Assembly: GCF_003208175.1 (NCBI RefSeq) | Contig: NZ_QKMR01000016.1 | Location: forward strand, 71,278 to 110,885 | Reading direction: 5' to 3' | DNA from: Ruminiclostridium sufflavum DSM 19573 | GTDB taxonomy: Bacteria; Bacillota; Clostridia; Acetivibrionales; DSM-1351 | DNA length: 39,608 nucleotides | In this document: positions 7,502-14,717 of the stretch, in pieces | Position numbering within the stretch: position 1 is the stretch's first letter | Layout: each line of letters opens with the position of its first letter | Position numbers and translations under genes: made by a program | Notes under the pieces: generated by a model | What the model was told of the DNA's origin: nothing | Seen by the model: the letters and a program-made list of their open reading frames with translations, nothing else | Database searches by the model: none

Positions 7502-7924
7502 ATGCCGGAGTTAAAGGATGCACAGGTCAGAAGAAAAGAGATAGAAGAAAAAAAGAGAAGGGAAAAGCTTGAAAAAGAATTTTCCGATAAGCAGGAGCTT
7601 CAGAATAAAATTTTAGCTGCCTCGGAGAAATATGCCGATTCCTTAAACAAGGCTCAAATTATTATAGACGGGAAGCTTCAGTCTCTTTATATAAGTATAG
7701 CTGACAGCGATAAAAGAGAGCATAAGACTGTATTGCTGGCAGCGGAGGATTATAAGGCATTGTTCAGCCAAATGGATTCCATAGAGAGTGCAATCATTAA
7801 AAATATGCTTTTTGAGTATGTCGATAATCATCAAGACATAAAACAATTATATGACAACAAGTATCATGTTATATACGGATGGTCGTTATTGGCAGACAAG
7901 ATTTATCTTGAAGTAATATGGTAA
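7502..7924 (+). CDS. Small charged coiled-coil protein of unknown function
   Basis: 140 aa from ATG 7502, chosen because AAGGAGGAG lies just before it; an in-frame TTG at 7439 has no ribosome site. Residues 1-50 are almost entirely Lys/Glu/Arg with heptad-like Leu (EKKRREKLEKEFSDK), predicting a long helix or coiled coil. The rest is mixed and ends in a hydrophobic GWSLLADKIYLEVIW stretch. No family was recognised and no membrane segment is visible. Confidence 0.72.
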   Translation: MPELKDAQVRRKEIEEKKRREKLEKEFSDKQELQNKILAASEKYADSLNKAQIIIDGKLQSLYISIADSDKREHKTVLLAAEDYKALFSQMDSIESAIIKNMLFEYVDNHQDIKQLYDNKYHVIYGWSLLADKIYLEVIW

Positions 7925-7951
7925 GCTGTTAATATTGATTTTAAACGCCTT

Positions 7952-7969
7952 CACCCGAGGGTGTTTTTT
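7952..7969 (+). terminator. Short intrinsic terminator
   Basis: CACC (7952-7955) with GGTG (7960-7963), extendable as CACCC/GGGTG, followed by six T. Weak stem but correctly placed after the coiled-coil gene. Confidence 0.5.
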
Positions 7970-8006
7970 ATTTAATTGAAGGAAAATGGATGGAGGGTGT
8001 GGAATA

Positions 8007-8075
8007 ATGTGGAATGATATTAAAGTCGGCTGCAAATATGAGGCAGGCTTGGGAAATGGAGTTGAGGTTAAATAG
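8007..8075 (+). CDS. Possible 22-aa leader peptide coupled to the next gene
   Basis: ATG at 8007 preceded by GGAGGG opens a frame of 22 codons (MWNDIKVGCKYEAGLGNGVEV then K) ending in TAG at 8073-8075. The last G of the stop is the first base of the GTG that begins the following frame, an arrangement giving translational coupling. It may be a real small peptide, a translational lead-in, or chance. Confidence 0.35.
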   Translation: MWNDIKVGCKYEAGLGNGVEVK

Positions 8076-8449
8076 TGGCTCAATTTGATACAAAGACTAT
8101 GGCACAAGACATGAGCAGCTTTATATACTGCAAGCTTGAAATTTTCATTCCGGAGGCTCATTTGCAAAGGCTGCAGGAGGCTTTGCAGAGCGTGGATGCC
8201 GGACATATAGGAGACTATGACAGCTGTAGCTGTATGTCATACAGCAGGGTTACAGGCTGCTGGCGGCCTCTGAAGGGGAGTACCCCATATATTGGCGAGG
8301 AATTTGCTCTAAGCTCTGAAACTGAGTTAAAGGTAGAAGTTACCTGTCTGAGTGAAAAGGCAGATATTACAATTGAGGCTGTAAAGAAGATTCATCCGTA
8401 CGAGGTGCCGGTTATCAATGTGATTCCCCTGTACAGGACGAGTTTTTAA
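8075..8449 (+). CDS. NIF3/YqfO-type PII/CutA-like domain protein
   Basis: 124 aa as GTG start; ATG 8099 or 8111 would remove 8-12 residues. From about residue 19 it follows the pattern of the CutA/PII-like domain inserted in YqfO/NIF3 proteins (COG3323): KLEIFIPEAHLQRLQEAL, then AGHIGDYDSCS, FRPL-like WRPLKGSTPYIG, and IHPYEVPVINVIPL at the end. Here it is a stand-alone domain. Such domains trimerise and may bind a metal or small ligand; no enzymatic role is established. Preceded by a possible coupled leader peptide. Confidence 0.82.
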   Translation: MAQFDTKTMAQDMSSFIYCKLEIFIPEAHLQRLQEALQSVDAGHIGDYDSCSCMSYSRVTGCWRPLKGSTPYIGEEFALSSETELKVEVTCLSEKADITIEAVKKIHPYEVPVINVIPLYRTSF

Positions 8450-8529
8450 GCTGCCCTGTAAAATCCAGATTTCTGTTGAAAATAAGTGAATAATTTTATC
8501 CATTTTTTATTTAAATTTTAAAATAAGTG

Positions 8530-8558
8530 TTGACAATGCCTGACTTACCTCTTATAAT
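8530..8558 (+). promoter_or_regulatory. Consensus sigma-A promoter of the tRNA-Lys pair
   Basis: TTGACA (8530-8535), 17-bp spacer, TATAAT (8553-8558): a perfect promoter about 40 bp ahead of the first tRNA. Confidence 0.9.
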
Positions 8559-8599
8559 GTAAAAGTGCTCAGACGAGATGTCATAAAGCACATTTACAT

Positions 8600-8675
8600 G
8601 CGCCATTAGCTCAGTTGGTAGAGCACCTGACTCTTAATCAGGGTGTCCCCGGTTCGAACCCGTGATGGCGCACCA
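8600..8675 (+). tRNA. tRNA-Lys (CTT), copy 1
   Basis: 76 nt including encoded CCA. Acceptor arms GCGCCAT/ATGGCGC, D-loop AGTTGGTA, anticodon loop CTCTTAA giving anticodon CTT for the Lys codon AAG, T-loop GTTCGAAC. Confidence 0.97.
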
Positions 8676-8689
8676 GTATGTATTAAGGC

Positions 8690-8722
8690 AACCTTTGAAG
8701 TCTTAAATTTCAAAGGTTTCTT
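8690..8722 (+). terminator. Terminator-like hairpin between the tRNA genes
   Basis: AACCTTTGAA (8690-8699) and TTCAAAGGTT (8709-8718) form a perfect 10-bp stem, followed by a T-rich stretch. It probably terminates part of the transcription before the second copy. Confidence 0.65.
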
Positions 8723-8782
8723 ATTGCTCATTATTGTTTGAGGTTAATCCTCAGATACGTTATTTTAATTTTTATAAGCCTT

Positions 8783-8858
8783 GCGCCATTAGCTCAGTTG
8801 GTAGAGCACCTGACTCTTAATCAGGGTGTCCCCGGTTCGAACCCGTGATGGCGCACCA
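8783..8858 (+). tRNA. tRNA-Lys (CTT), copy 2
   Basis: Identical over all 76 nt, including CCA, to copy 1. The exact duplication suggests a recent tandem copy or conversion. Read-through from the upstream promoter is likely. Confidence 0.97.
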
Positions 8859-8860
8859 AA

Positions 8861-8890
8861 AAGCCCACTTCTTTACAAGCGGGTTTTTTA
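8861..8890 (+). terminator. Terminator after tRNA-Lys copy 2
   Basis: AAGCCCACTT pairs with AAGCGGGTTT around a short loop, with one mismatch, then six T. Confidence 0.7.
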
Positions 8891-8983
8891 TTTTATTCTG
8901 CTTGTTTATCTTGATAAAATTTTCAATAAAAATATATGATATACTATATTGTATTTAATTATGAAGAAATGTATTGTAGACAA

Positions 8984-9013
8984 TTGAGTTATTAGGTAGA
9001 ATATACCTATAAA
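8984..9013 (+). promoter_or_regulatory. Promoter with palindrome in the spacer, upstream of degS
   Basis: TTGAGT (8984-8989), 18-bp spacer, TATAAA (9008-9013). The spacer carries AGGTA-GAATA-TACCT (8994-9008), an inverted repeat well placed as an operator. The transcript would run through a copy of the dispersed repeat before degS. Confidence 0.5.
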
Positions 9014-9040
9014 TATCATGGCGGGTAAGGAGTATTTTGT

Positions 9041-9126
9041 TGACTAAAGTCAATTACGGTTCAAGCCTTCGCACGATAAAATATCTGGCTGGTGTGTATC
9101 GTTTTTCAGGCGAATTAAGCTTTTAA
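9041..9126 (+). repeat. Left-half copy of the dispersed repeat, before degS
   Basis: TTGACTAAAGTCAATTAC opens this copy, which continues as GGTTCAAGCCTTCGCACGATA and ...TTTTTCAGGCGAATTAAGC. The same blocks in the same order occur at about 12927 and 30111. TTCGC and GCGAA, and ACGATA and TATCGT, can pair as nested helices. The right half with GTAATTGACT is absent. A TTG at 9040, after GTAAGGAG, opens a 28-codon frame through the repeat; coding is doubtful. Confidence 0.7.
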
Positions 9127-9186
9127 GCTGGCTGCTTTGCACAGCTTTAGTTGCTTTTTAAAAGATTACAGAAAGTGGATATAAAA

Positions 9187-10374
9187 ATGCTGAATTATAA
9201 ACATAATACAATCGAAATGGATAAAATTATTAATGATGCAATTAATGCACTTGACTTGGGCAAAAAGGAAATAATTGAAATAGCCGAGAACTCAAGGCTG
9301 GATAGGAAAAGGCTTGAGGATGAGTTGAGTATGCTTAAAAAAGAGGTTTTTGAAATCATTAGTGAGATTGAGAATCTGGAACACGACTTGAAGCAAAGTA
9401 AGAAAAAGCTGTTTGATGTTAACAGGGATTTTAACAAATATAGTCACGGTGAGCTGGAAAAGGCATATCAGGATGCGGATAATATCCTTGTCAAGCTTGC
9501 TGTGAGGCGTGAGCAGGAGAGGTTTCTGATTAAAAGGCGAAACGACATAGAGCTGCGAATCAGAGATTCTACAAAGACCCTCAAGCGTGCAGATAATTTA
9601 ATAGGTCATGTGGGAATAGCCCTCGAATATCTGAGAGGTGATTTAAAGGATGCAGGGGAGGAGCTGGATAATCTGCAGCAGAAGCAGTACTTGGGAATCA
9701 GAATTATTGAGGCTCAGGAGGACGAAAGAAAGCGGTTTGCACGTGAGATACATGACGGACCGGCTCAATCCATGTCAAATATTGTAATCAAGGCCGAAAT
9801 ATGTGAGAGGCTAATTGATAAAAATATAAATGAAGCAAAGGGAGAGCTGAGAAATCTAAAGACAATTACCAGAGACAGCCTTCAGGAAGTCAGAAAAATC
9901 ATCTACAATCTCAGGCCTATGGCACTGGATGATTTGGGTCTTCTGCCAACCTTGGAAAGGTATATTGTGTCTTTCAAGGAGGACACAGGCATTGATGTCG
10001 CATTAAAAATCAGAAAAATTAATGTGGATTTGAAACCTGCTATTTCCCTTACTGTATTCAGGATAGTTCAGGAGGCCTTGAATAATATTTTAAAGCATTC
10101 ACAGGCAGATTCCGCATCCGTACTTTTAGAGCGCATTGATAAGAGGTTAAGCATTAACATATTTGATAATGGTATAGGCTTTGATACAACCACTATACGT
10201 ATAAATAAAGTAAAAAGCAGTTCAGGTCTAAACGGAGGATTTGGTCTTTACAGCATGAAGGAGAGAGTGGCGCTGCTTGAAGGAGAATTTGAAGTCATAT
10301 CTGAAGTAGGAGAAGGAACAAGGATAAAAATACAAATACCGCTTATAAATGAAGAGGAGGCTCCTGACAAATGA
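9187..10374 (+). CDS. degS: Sensor histidine kinase DegS
   Basis: 395 aa from ATG 9187. The region MDKIINDAINALDLGKKEI near the N-terminus matches the start of DegS proteins; an in-frame TTG at 9151 has no ribosome site. There is no membrane segment: the first 180 residues are a long coiled-coil DegS sensor domain. The HisKA_3 box RFAREIHDGPAQSMSN carries the phosphorylated His189, the same number as in B. subtilis DegS. The HATPase region has NNILKHSQA, DNGIGFD and GGFGLYSMKERV. It autophosphorylates and passes phosphate to DegU, with which it overlaps by 4 nt (ATGA). Confidence 0.94.
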   Translation: MLNYKHNTIEMDKIINDAINALDLGKKEIIEIAENSRLDRKRLEDELSMLKKEVFEIISEIENLEHDLKQSKKKLFDVNRDFNKYSHGELEKAYQDADNILVKLAVRREQERFLIKRRNDIELRIRDSTKTLKRADNLIGHVGIALEYLRGDLKDAGEELDNLQQKQYLGIRIIEAQEDERKRFAREIHDGPAQSMSNIVIKAEICERLIDKNINEAKGELRNLKTITRDSLQEVRKIIYNLRPMALDDLGLLPTLERYIVSFKEDTGIDVALKIRKINVDLKPAISLTVFRIVQEALNNILKHSQADSASVLLERIDKRLSINIFDNGIGFDTTTIRINKVKSSSGLNGGFGLYSMKERVALLEGEFEVISEVGEGTRIKIQIPLINEEEAPDK

Positions 10375-11021
10375 ATAAAATTAGAGTAATGATTGCTGAT
10401 GACCATGCTATGGTCAGGCAAGGCCTGAAAACTATTATTGAGCTTGAGGATGATATAGAGGTTATATCACAGGCGGCTAATGGAGAACAGGCAGTATTCC
10501 TTGCCAGAAGCGAAAAACCTGATGTTCTTTTAATGGATATAAACATGCCTGTATTAAATGGCTTGCAAGCAATAAAAATACTTAAGGAAGAGAACAGCAA
10601 CTGCAAAATAATTGTTTTGACTCTGCATCAGGATAGGGAATATCTGATTAAAACCATACAGCTGGGCTGTGAAGGATATGTTCTTAAAGATGCGGAATCT
10701 TCTGTCCTGATAGAGGCAATCAGAAATGTCTATAATGATCAGACATACATACAGCCGAATATGTCCGGTGAGCTGGTTAAGGAGCTGAACAGAATAACAC
10801 TTATAGAACAGGACAGCTCAATTACAAAAAATTTGACAAACAGAGAAATTGAAGTGCTGAAATTGATTGCGGATGGCATGATTAACAAGGAGATAGCCAA
10901 GACACTGTATATAAGCGAGAAGACGGTTAAAAATCACATATCAAATATATTTAAAAAGCTGGATGTAAATGATAGGACACAAGCTGCAATTTATGCTTTT
11001 AAGCATAATATCAAAACATAA
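10371..11021 (+). CDS. degU: Response regulator DegU (NarL/LuxR family)
   Basis: 216 aa. The receiver domain (1-120) has the acidic pair D10-D11, phospho-acceptor D56 in LLMDINMP, T84 and K106. The C-terminal LuxR-type HTH (about 150-210) reads LTNREIEVLKLIADGMINKEIA...SEKTVKNHISNIFKKLDVNDRTQA. It is translationally coupled to degS by a 4-nt overlap. In Bacillus this pair controls exoenzymes, motility and biofilm; the targets here cannot be read, but a plant-polymer degrader would plausibly use it for secreted enzymes (inference). Confidence 0.94.
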   Translation: MNKIRVMIADDHAMVRQGLKTIIELEDDIEVISQAANGEQAVFLARSEKPDVLLMDINMPVLNGLQAIKILKEENSNCKIIVLTLHQDREYLIKTIQLGCEGYVLKDAESSVLIEAIRNVYNDQTYIQPNMSGELVKELNRITLIEQDSSITKNLTNREIEVLKLIADGMINKEIAKTLYISEKTVKNHISNIFKKLDVNDRTQAAIYAFKHNIKT

Positions 11022-11159
11022 AATATATTTTAAAGCAGCATATTCTAAAAAAATATATAATATGAGGAAGTGCGGTTATGCTGCCGGTACGGTATTACAT
11101 AAAATAAACAAGTGTGTTGGAATTATTTCGCACCGGTTTAGTTAGGAGTCTTAATTATA

Positions 11160-12854
11160 ATGAAAACAAATTTCGTAAATTCTTTAGTTAAATATTTCAT
11201 TGAGAAAAATTATTTCAATCTGATAAATTCAAATGCTGAATCCTTGGACTTTAGCGGCGAAGCTGCGGCTTTAATCCGTATTTATCAGGGGGCGACGGTA
11301 TTCCTTGAAATTATTGATGCAGACAGATATGAGGATGAACAGCTTATGCGTATAATGCAGAACGGCGCGGCTATGCTGGAAAATATAAACGGCGGCAATG
11401 CATATATTTTTAAGCTGTTTCTGTTTGATAAGGAACCCGGTGATGAGAAGCTGAATATTATAGAAAACGGGCAGAAGGATATTATACCTGATAAAAAGTT
11501 CTTAAAAGGCATTTCTGTATACATATCCTCAAAAAGTGTCCGGAAGCATTTTAATGAACCAGCCTTTGATGCGTATATTGTCAGGTCGGTGAAGAAGTTT
11601 TTTTCTAAAGGACTTGAACAAAAAGAAACCTCTGTGGAAGACATCCACAAACTGTTGGAAAAGAGAAAGAAGGATTTTGAAATCCAGCTCAAGGCAAAAA
11701 CACCTTGGGTCACATATGGGCTGATAGCTGCAAATGTACTTGTGTGGCTGGCCTTGAGGCTCCTATCCCTGAAAACCGGAGAAACATATGGAAATCTTTT
11801 GGTTCCCTATGGTGCAAAGGTAAATTCTCTTATTATGGAAGGACAATATTGGCGATTTATTTCAGCCATGTTTCTGCATTCAAATGAGGTACACCTTCTG
11901 CTTAATTGCTTTTCCTTGTATTTGCTTGGAACACAGGTTGAAAAGCTGTTCGGGCATATAAAAATGACAGCTGTTTATTTCGCGGCAGGTCTTATGGGGT
12001 CGGTTGCCAGCTTTGCCTTTTCACCAAACGCATCTGTAGGCGCATCGGGTGCCATATTCGGACTGATGGGAGCTATGCTGTTTTTTGCGATAAAGAGGCC
12101 TTCGCTTATGAAAAGCAGCTTCGGTGCGAATCTAGTAACCATATTGGTGGTGAATCTTGTTTACGGATTTATGAATGCGGGAATTGACAACAGTGCCCAT
12201 CTGGGAGGGCTTGTAGGAGGTTTTTTAACTACCGGGGTAGTATATGCCTCAAAGGAAGAAACCTCAAAGGACAAAATATTAAGAATTGCCGCGCTTGTTT
12301 TATTAGCTGCTGTAATGCTGGGAGGAGTCTACTACAGCTTTGGCAATGAGCAAAACAAATACTTCAACAAAATTGCAGAGCTGGAGAGCTATAACGGGCA
12401 GAGCAGCTATACGGAAGCGGAGACGCTGGCGGAACAAATTCTGAGTCAGAATCCAAAGAGTGCTTCGATAAAAATCAGTGTCTTATCAAGCCTTATTACG
12501 GCAGAGTATTCTCAGGGCAAATATAATGAGAGTGAGGAGCATTCCGAAGAGCTGCTTAAAATGAAAATAAATGATGACATAAAAACTCAGACACTGTGGA
12601 ACTTATGTCTGGCAGAATTATCCCAGGGCAGTGCAAAGTTTTACGAAGCCGAGGAGCATGCAAACCTGCTGATAAAATTAAGCCCTGAGCATGGACATTT
12701 TATGCTTGGTGTTATTTACTATAACACAAAGGATACTAATAATCTGGACAAGGCAAAGGAAGAGCTGCAAAAGGCTAAGGAACTCAATTCACCTAATATT
12801 GATGCTATAAATAACATGCTGACAAATATTGAAGATATGCAAAACAGCAAATAA
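11160..12854 (+). CDS. Rhomboid-family intramembrane serine protease with N-terminal soluble and C-terminal TPR-like regions
   Basis: 564 aa. Residues 1-175 form a soluble domain of unknown type. From about 183 to 360 there are six hydrophobic helices with rhomboid marks: WRFISAMFLHSNEVHLLLNCFSLY, the catalytic Ser in GASGAIFG, and the catalytic His in NSAHLGG. A further hydrophobic segment near 375-392 leads to a charged helical C-terminus (about 400-564) with TPR-like pairs (AEQILSQNPKSASI, AEEHANLLIKLSPEHGHFMLGVIYYNT). The layout is that of B. subtilis YqgP (GluP). It should cleave membrane proteins within the bilayer. ATG preceded by TTAGGAG. Confidence 0.9.
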   Translation: MKTNFVNSLVKYFIEKNYFNLINSNAESLDFSGEAAALIRIYQGATVFLEIIDADRYEDEQLMRIMQNGAAMLENINGGNAYIFKLFLFDKEPGDEKLNIIENGQKDIIPDKKFLKGISVYISSKSVRKHFNEPAFDAYIVRSVKKFFSKGLEQKETSVEDIHKLLEKRKKDFEIQLKAKTPWVTYGLIAANVLVWLALRLLSLKTGETYGNLLVPYGAKVNSLIMEGQYWRFISAMFLHSNEVHLLLNCFSLYLLGTQVEKLFGHIKMTAVYFAAGLMGSVASFAFSPNASVGASGAIFGLMGAMLFFAIKRPSLMKSSFGANLVTILVVNLVYGFMNAGIDNSAHLGGLVGGFLTTGVVYASKEETSKDKILRIAALVLLAAVMLGGVYYSFGNEQNKYFNKIAELESYNGQSSYTEAETLAEQILSQNPKSASIKISVLSSLITAEYSQGKYNESEEHSEELLKMKINDDIKTQTLWNLCLAELSQGSAKFYEAEEHANLLIKLSPEHGHFMLGVIYYNTKDTNNLDKAKEELQKAKELNSPNIDAINNMLTNIEDMQNSK

Positions 12855-12870
12855 ATTACAGGCAAGTTGC

Positions 12871-12913
12871 AAAACTCATGGCTTGCTTTTGATTTAGCCA
12901 TGAGTTTTATTTT
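12871..12913 (+). terminator. Intrinsic terminator after the rhomboid gene
   Basis: AAAACTCATGGCT (12871-12883) and AGCCATGAGTTTT (12896-12908) form a perfect 13-bp stem followed by ATTTT. It may also work for the converging pdxT transcript. Confidence 0.85.
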
Positions 12914-12926
12914 GACAGAAACGGTA

Positions 12927-13008
12927 AAAAGTCAATTACGGTTCAAGCCTCCGCATGATAAAATATCGGGATGATATATATAGTTTTTTCAGGCGGTGGT
13001 AATTGGAC
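12927..13008 (+). repeat. Left-half copy of the dispersed repeat, between rhomboid and pdxT
   Basis: AAAAGTCAATTACGGTTCAA, then GCCTCCGCATGATAAAATATC and TTTTTTCAGGCGG, matching the copies at 9041 and 30111. Relative to them, CTTCGC...GCGAA has become CTCCGC...GCGGT, so a T-A pair is replaced by C-G. It ends in GTAATTGGAC, possibly a decayed right end, at the pdxT stop codon. Confidence 0.65.
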
Positions 13009-13580
13009 TATCCACACATACCGGCAAAATACCTGTGAAAGCTCAAATCCTCCGTCAGCTCGGGATGGAAGGAGGTGGCCAGCATGTTGTCCTGCCTGCA
13101 AGCCACGATATTTTCGTTTATACGCAGCAGAACCTTCACCTTTGAGTCAGCACCCACCACATACGGGGCACGTATAAACACAAGAGGTATTTCGCCCTGG
13201 GATATTTCAGTAAGCCTGACAGAAGTGGAGAAGCTGTCTATCTGTCTGCCGTAGCCGTTACGCATAACCTCAATATCCATAACCTCGAGATGGCGTCTTT
13301 CATCATTGCGGATTTTTTTCGCAAGGATAACCATACCTGCACAGGTTCCCCATACAGGCATACCGGCCAGAATTCTTGATTTTATAATACCGGACAGATC
13401 GAAATCTGACAAAAGCTTGCCAATTGCAGTGCTTTCACCGCCGGGAATAATTAAAGCGTCAACAGCCTCGATTTCATGCTTATATTTAACCGCACAGGGC
13501 TGTATGCCTTCAAAATTCCCAAGCTTGTCAATGTGCTCCGAAACTGCACCCTGCAAGCTCAGGACACCTATTTTTTTCAT
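13008..13580 (-). CDS. pdxT: Pyridoxal 5'-phosphate synthase glutaminase subunit PdxT
   Basis: 190 aa, full length. The class I glutamine amidotransferase triad is visible: Cys80 in WGTCAGM, His172 and Glu174 in SFHPELTED. The oxyanion-region PGGEST is at 47-52. It supplies ammonia from glutamine to PdxS in the 12+12 PLP synthase complex. It follows pdxS by 47 bp on the same strand, with AAGGAATTT before ATG. The stop codon abuts a copy of the dispersed repeat. Confidence 0.96.
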   Translation of the reverse strand: MKKIGVLSLQGAVSEHIDKLGNFEGIQPCAVKYKHEIEAVDALIIPGGESTAIGKLLSDFDLSGIIKSRILAGMPVWGTCAGMVILAKKIRNDERRHLEVMDIEVMRNGYGRQIDSFSTSVRLTEISQGEIPLVFIRAPYVVGADSKVKVLLRINENIVACRQDNMLATSFHPELTEDLSFHRYFAGMCG

Positions 13581-13627
13581 ACCTTAAATTCCTTTCACAA
13601 AAACAGATTCATAGAAATAGTAAAGGG

Positions 13628-14506
13628 TTACCATCCTCTTGAAGCAAGCAGGCTGTTTCCGGACAATTCTCTCACATCGAGTGAATCCATTGCAGTTCCC
13701 AGCTCTTCGGATACCTCTGCAACAATAAGAGGATCATTGAAATAGGCAGTTGCTTTAACAATTGCCTGAGCTCTTTTCGCAGGGTCAGAGGATTTAAATA
13801 TTCCGGAACCGACAAATACTCCGTCACAGCCTAACTGCATCATAAGTGCGGCATCAGCAGGTGTGGCAATTCCTCCTGCGGCAAAATTAATTACAGGAAG
13901 CTTGCCGTTTTCATGTACGTATGATATAAGATCATAGGGAGCACCGTATTCCTTGGCAATTGTCATCAGCTCCTGCCTGGAGGCACTTTGAACCTTTCTG
14001 ATATCTGCAGTTACGGTTCTCATGTGCCTGACAGCTTCAACTACGTTTCCTGTACCGGCCTCACCCTTAGTTCTTATCATGGAGGCACCCTCTCCGATTC
14101 TTCTCAGAGCTTCTCCCAGATTTTTTGCTCCGCAGACAAAGGGAACCTTGAAGCTGTGCTTTTCTATGTGAAATTCTTCATCTGCGGGGGTTAAAACCTC
14201 GCTTTCGTCTATATAGTCAATATTCAAGGCCTCAAGAACCTGTGCCTCTGCAAAATGACCTATCCGAACCTTTGCCATTACGGGAATTGATACCGCACCT
14301 TGAATTTCTTTAATCATTTTCGGGTCTGACATTCTTGCAACTCCGCCCATTTTTCTTATGTCGGACGGAACCCTTTCAAGAGCCATTACTGCCACTGCAC
14401 CTGCTTTTTGTGCAATTTCCGCTTCCCTGGCATTTACAACATCCATGATAACGCCGCCCTTTAGCATCTGAGCAAGATTTTTATTCAATTCATATCTCTC
14501 TGTCAT
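13628..14506 (-). CDS. pdxS: Pyridoxal 5'-phosphate synthase lyase subunit PdxS
   Basis: 292 aa from ATG 14506, preceded by GGAGGT; a further upstream frame (TTG 14536) would only translate the leader hairpin. This (beta/alpha)8 enzyme makes PLP from ribose 5-phosphate, glyceraldehyde 3-phosphate and ammonia. Visible family blocks are [19 protein letters not shown], the Schiff-base Lys79 in VMAKVRIGH, and the phosphate loop [16 protein letters not shown]. It forms an operon with pdxT and is divergent from a MocR-type regulator gene, the arrangement known for PdxR. Its leader shares a hairpin/ribosome-site block with the gene ending at 16673. Confidence 0.97.
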   Translation of the reverse strand: MTERYELNKNLAQMLKGGVIMDVVNAREAEIAQKAGAVAVMALERVPSDIRKMGGVARMSDPKMIKEIQGAVSIPVMAKVRIGHFAEAQVLEALNIDYIDESEVLTPADEEFHIEKHSFKVPFVCGAKNLGEALRRIGEGASMIRTKGEAGTGNVVEAVRHMRTVTADIRKVQSASRQELMTIAKEYGAPYDLISYVHENGKLPVINFAAGGIATPADAALMMQLGCDGVFVGSGIFKSSDPAKRAQAIVKATAYFNDPLIVAEVSEELGTAMDSLDVRELSGNSLLASRGW

Positions 14507-14542
14507 ATTAACCTCCACGCCGAGTTCTCGGCACAAAATTTG
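14507..14542 (-). promoter_or_regulatory. Shared hairpin/Shine-Dalgarno leader block before pdxS
   Basis: Reading the minus strand: TTTTGTGCCGAGAACTCGGC, then GTGGAGGTTAAT and the ATG. GCCGAG pairs with CTCGGC around AA immediately ahead of the ribosome site. Nearly the same block precedes the gene at 16167-16673. Confidence 0.6.
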
Positions 14543-14600
14543 GCAAACCTAAGCTGTTGAAAAACACTGTACTTTTTTCTTAATATGGTATATGCTAAAT

Positions 14601-14717
14601 TGTATCGTAACACATTAAGATAATTGGGGATAAATCTTGAATATTTTTACACAACATATTTGAAATGTCAATATGATTTATGATATCAGGAGGTAATATG
14701 ATAAATGTATCGATACA
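14601..14717 (+). promoter_or_regulatory. Divergent pdxS / MocR-regulator control region with TGTATCG sites
   Basis: TGTATCG occurs at 14601-14607 and again inside the perfect palindrome TGTATCGATACA at 14706-14717, which overlaps codons 3-7 of the regulator gene. The spacing is 105 bp, about ten helical turns. MocR/PdxR regulators commonly bind repeated sites in such divergent regions, so these are candidate operators. No clear promoter was identified for either direction. Confidence 0.35.

Noticed and set aside
9040-9126. 28-codon gene with TTG start and ribosome site
   Set aside because: It lies entirely inside the dispersed repeat. The other copies also have open frames but with different downstream sequence and no starts, so coding is unlikely; kept only as a note.
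9041-9126. Cyclic di-GMP (GEMM) riboswitch
   Set aside because: A short AAGCCTCCGC-like piece in one copy recalls GEMM, but the GNRA loop/receptor and the rest of the conserved core are missing, and the copies lie in inappropriate places such as converging gene ends.
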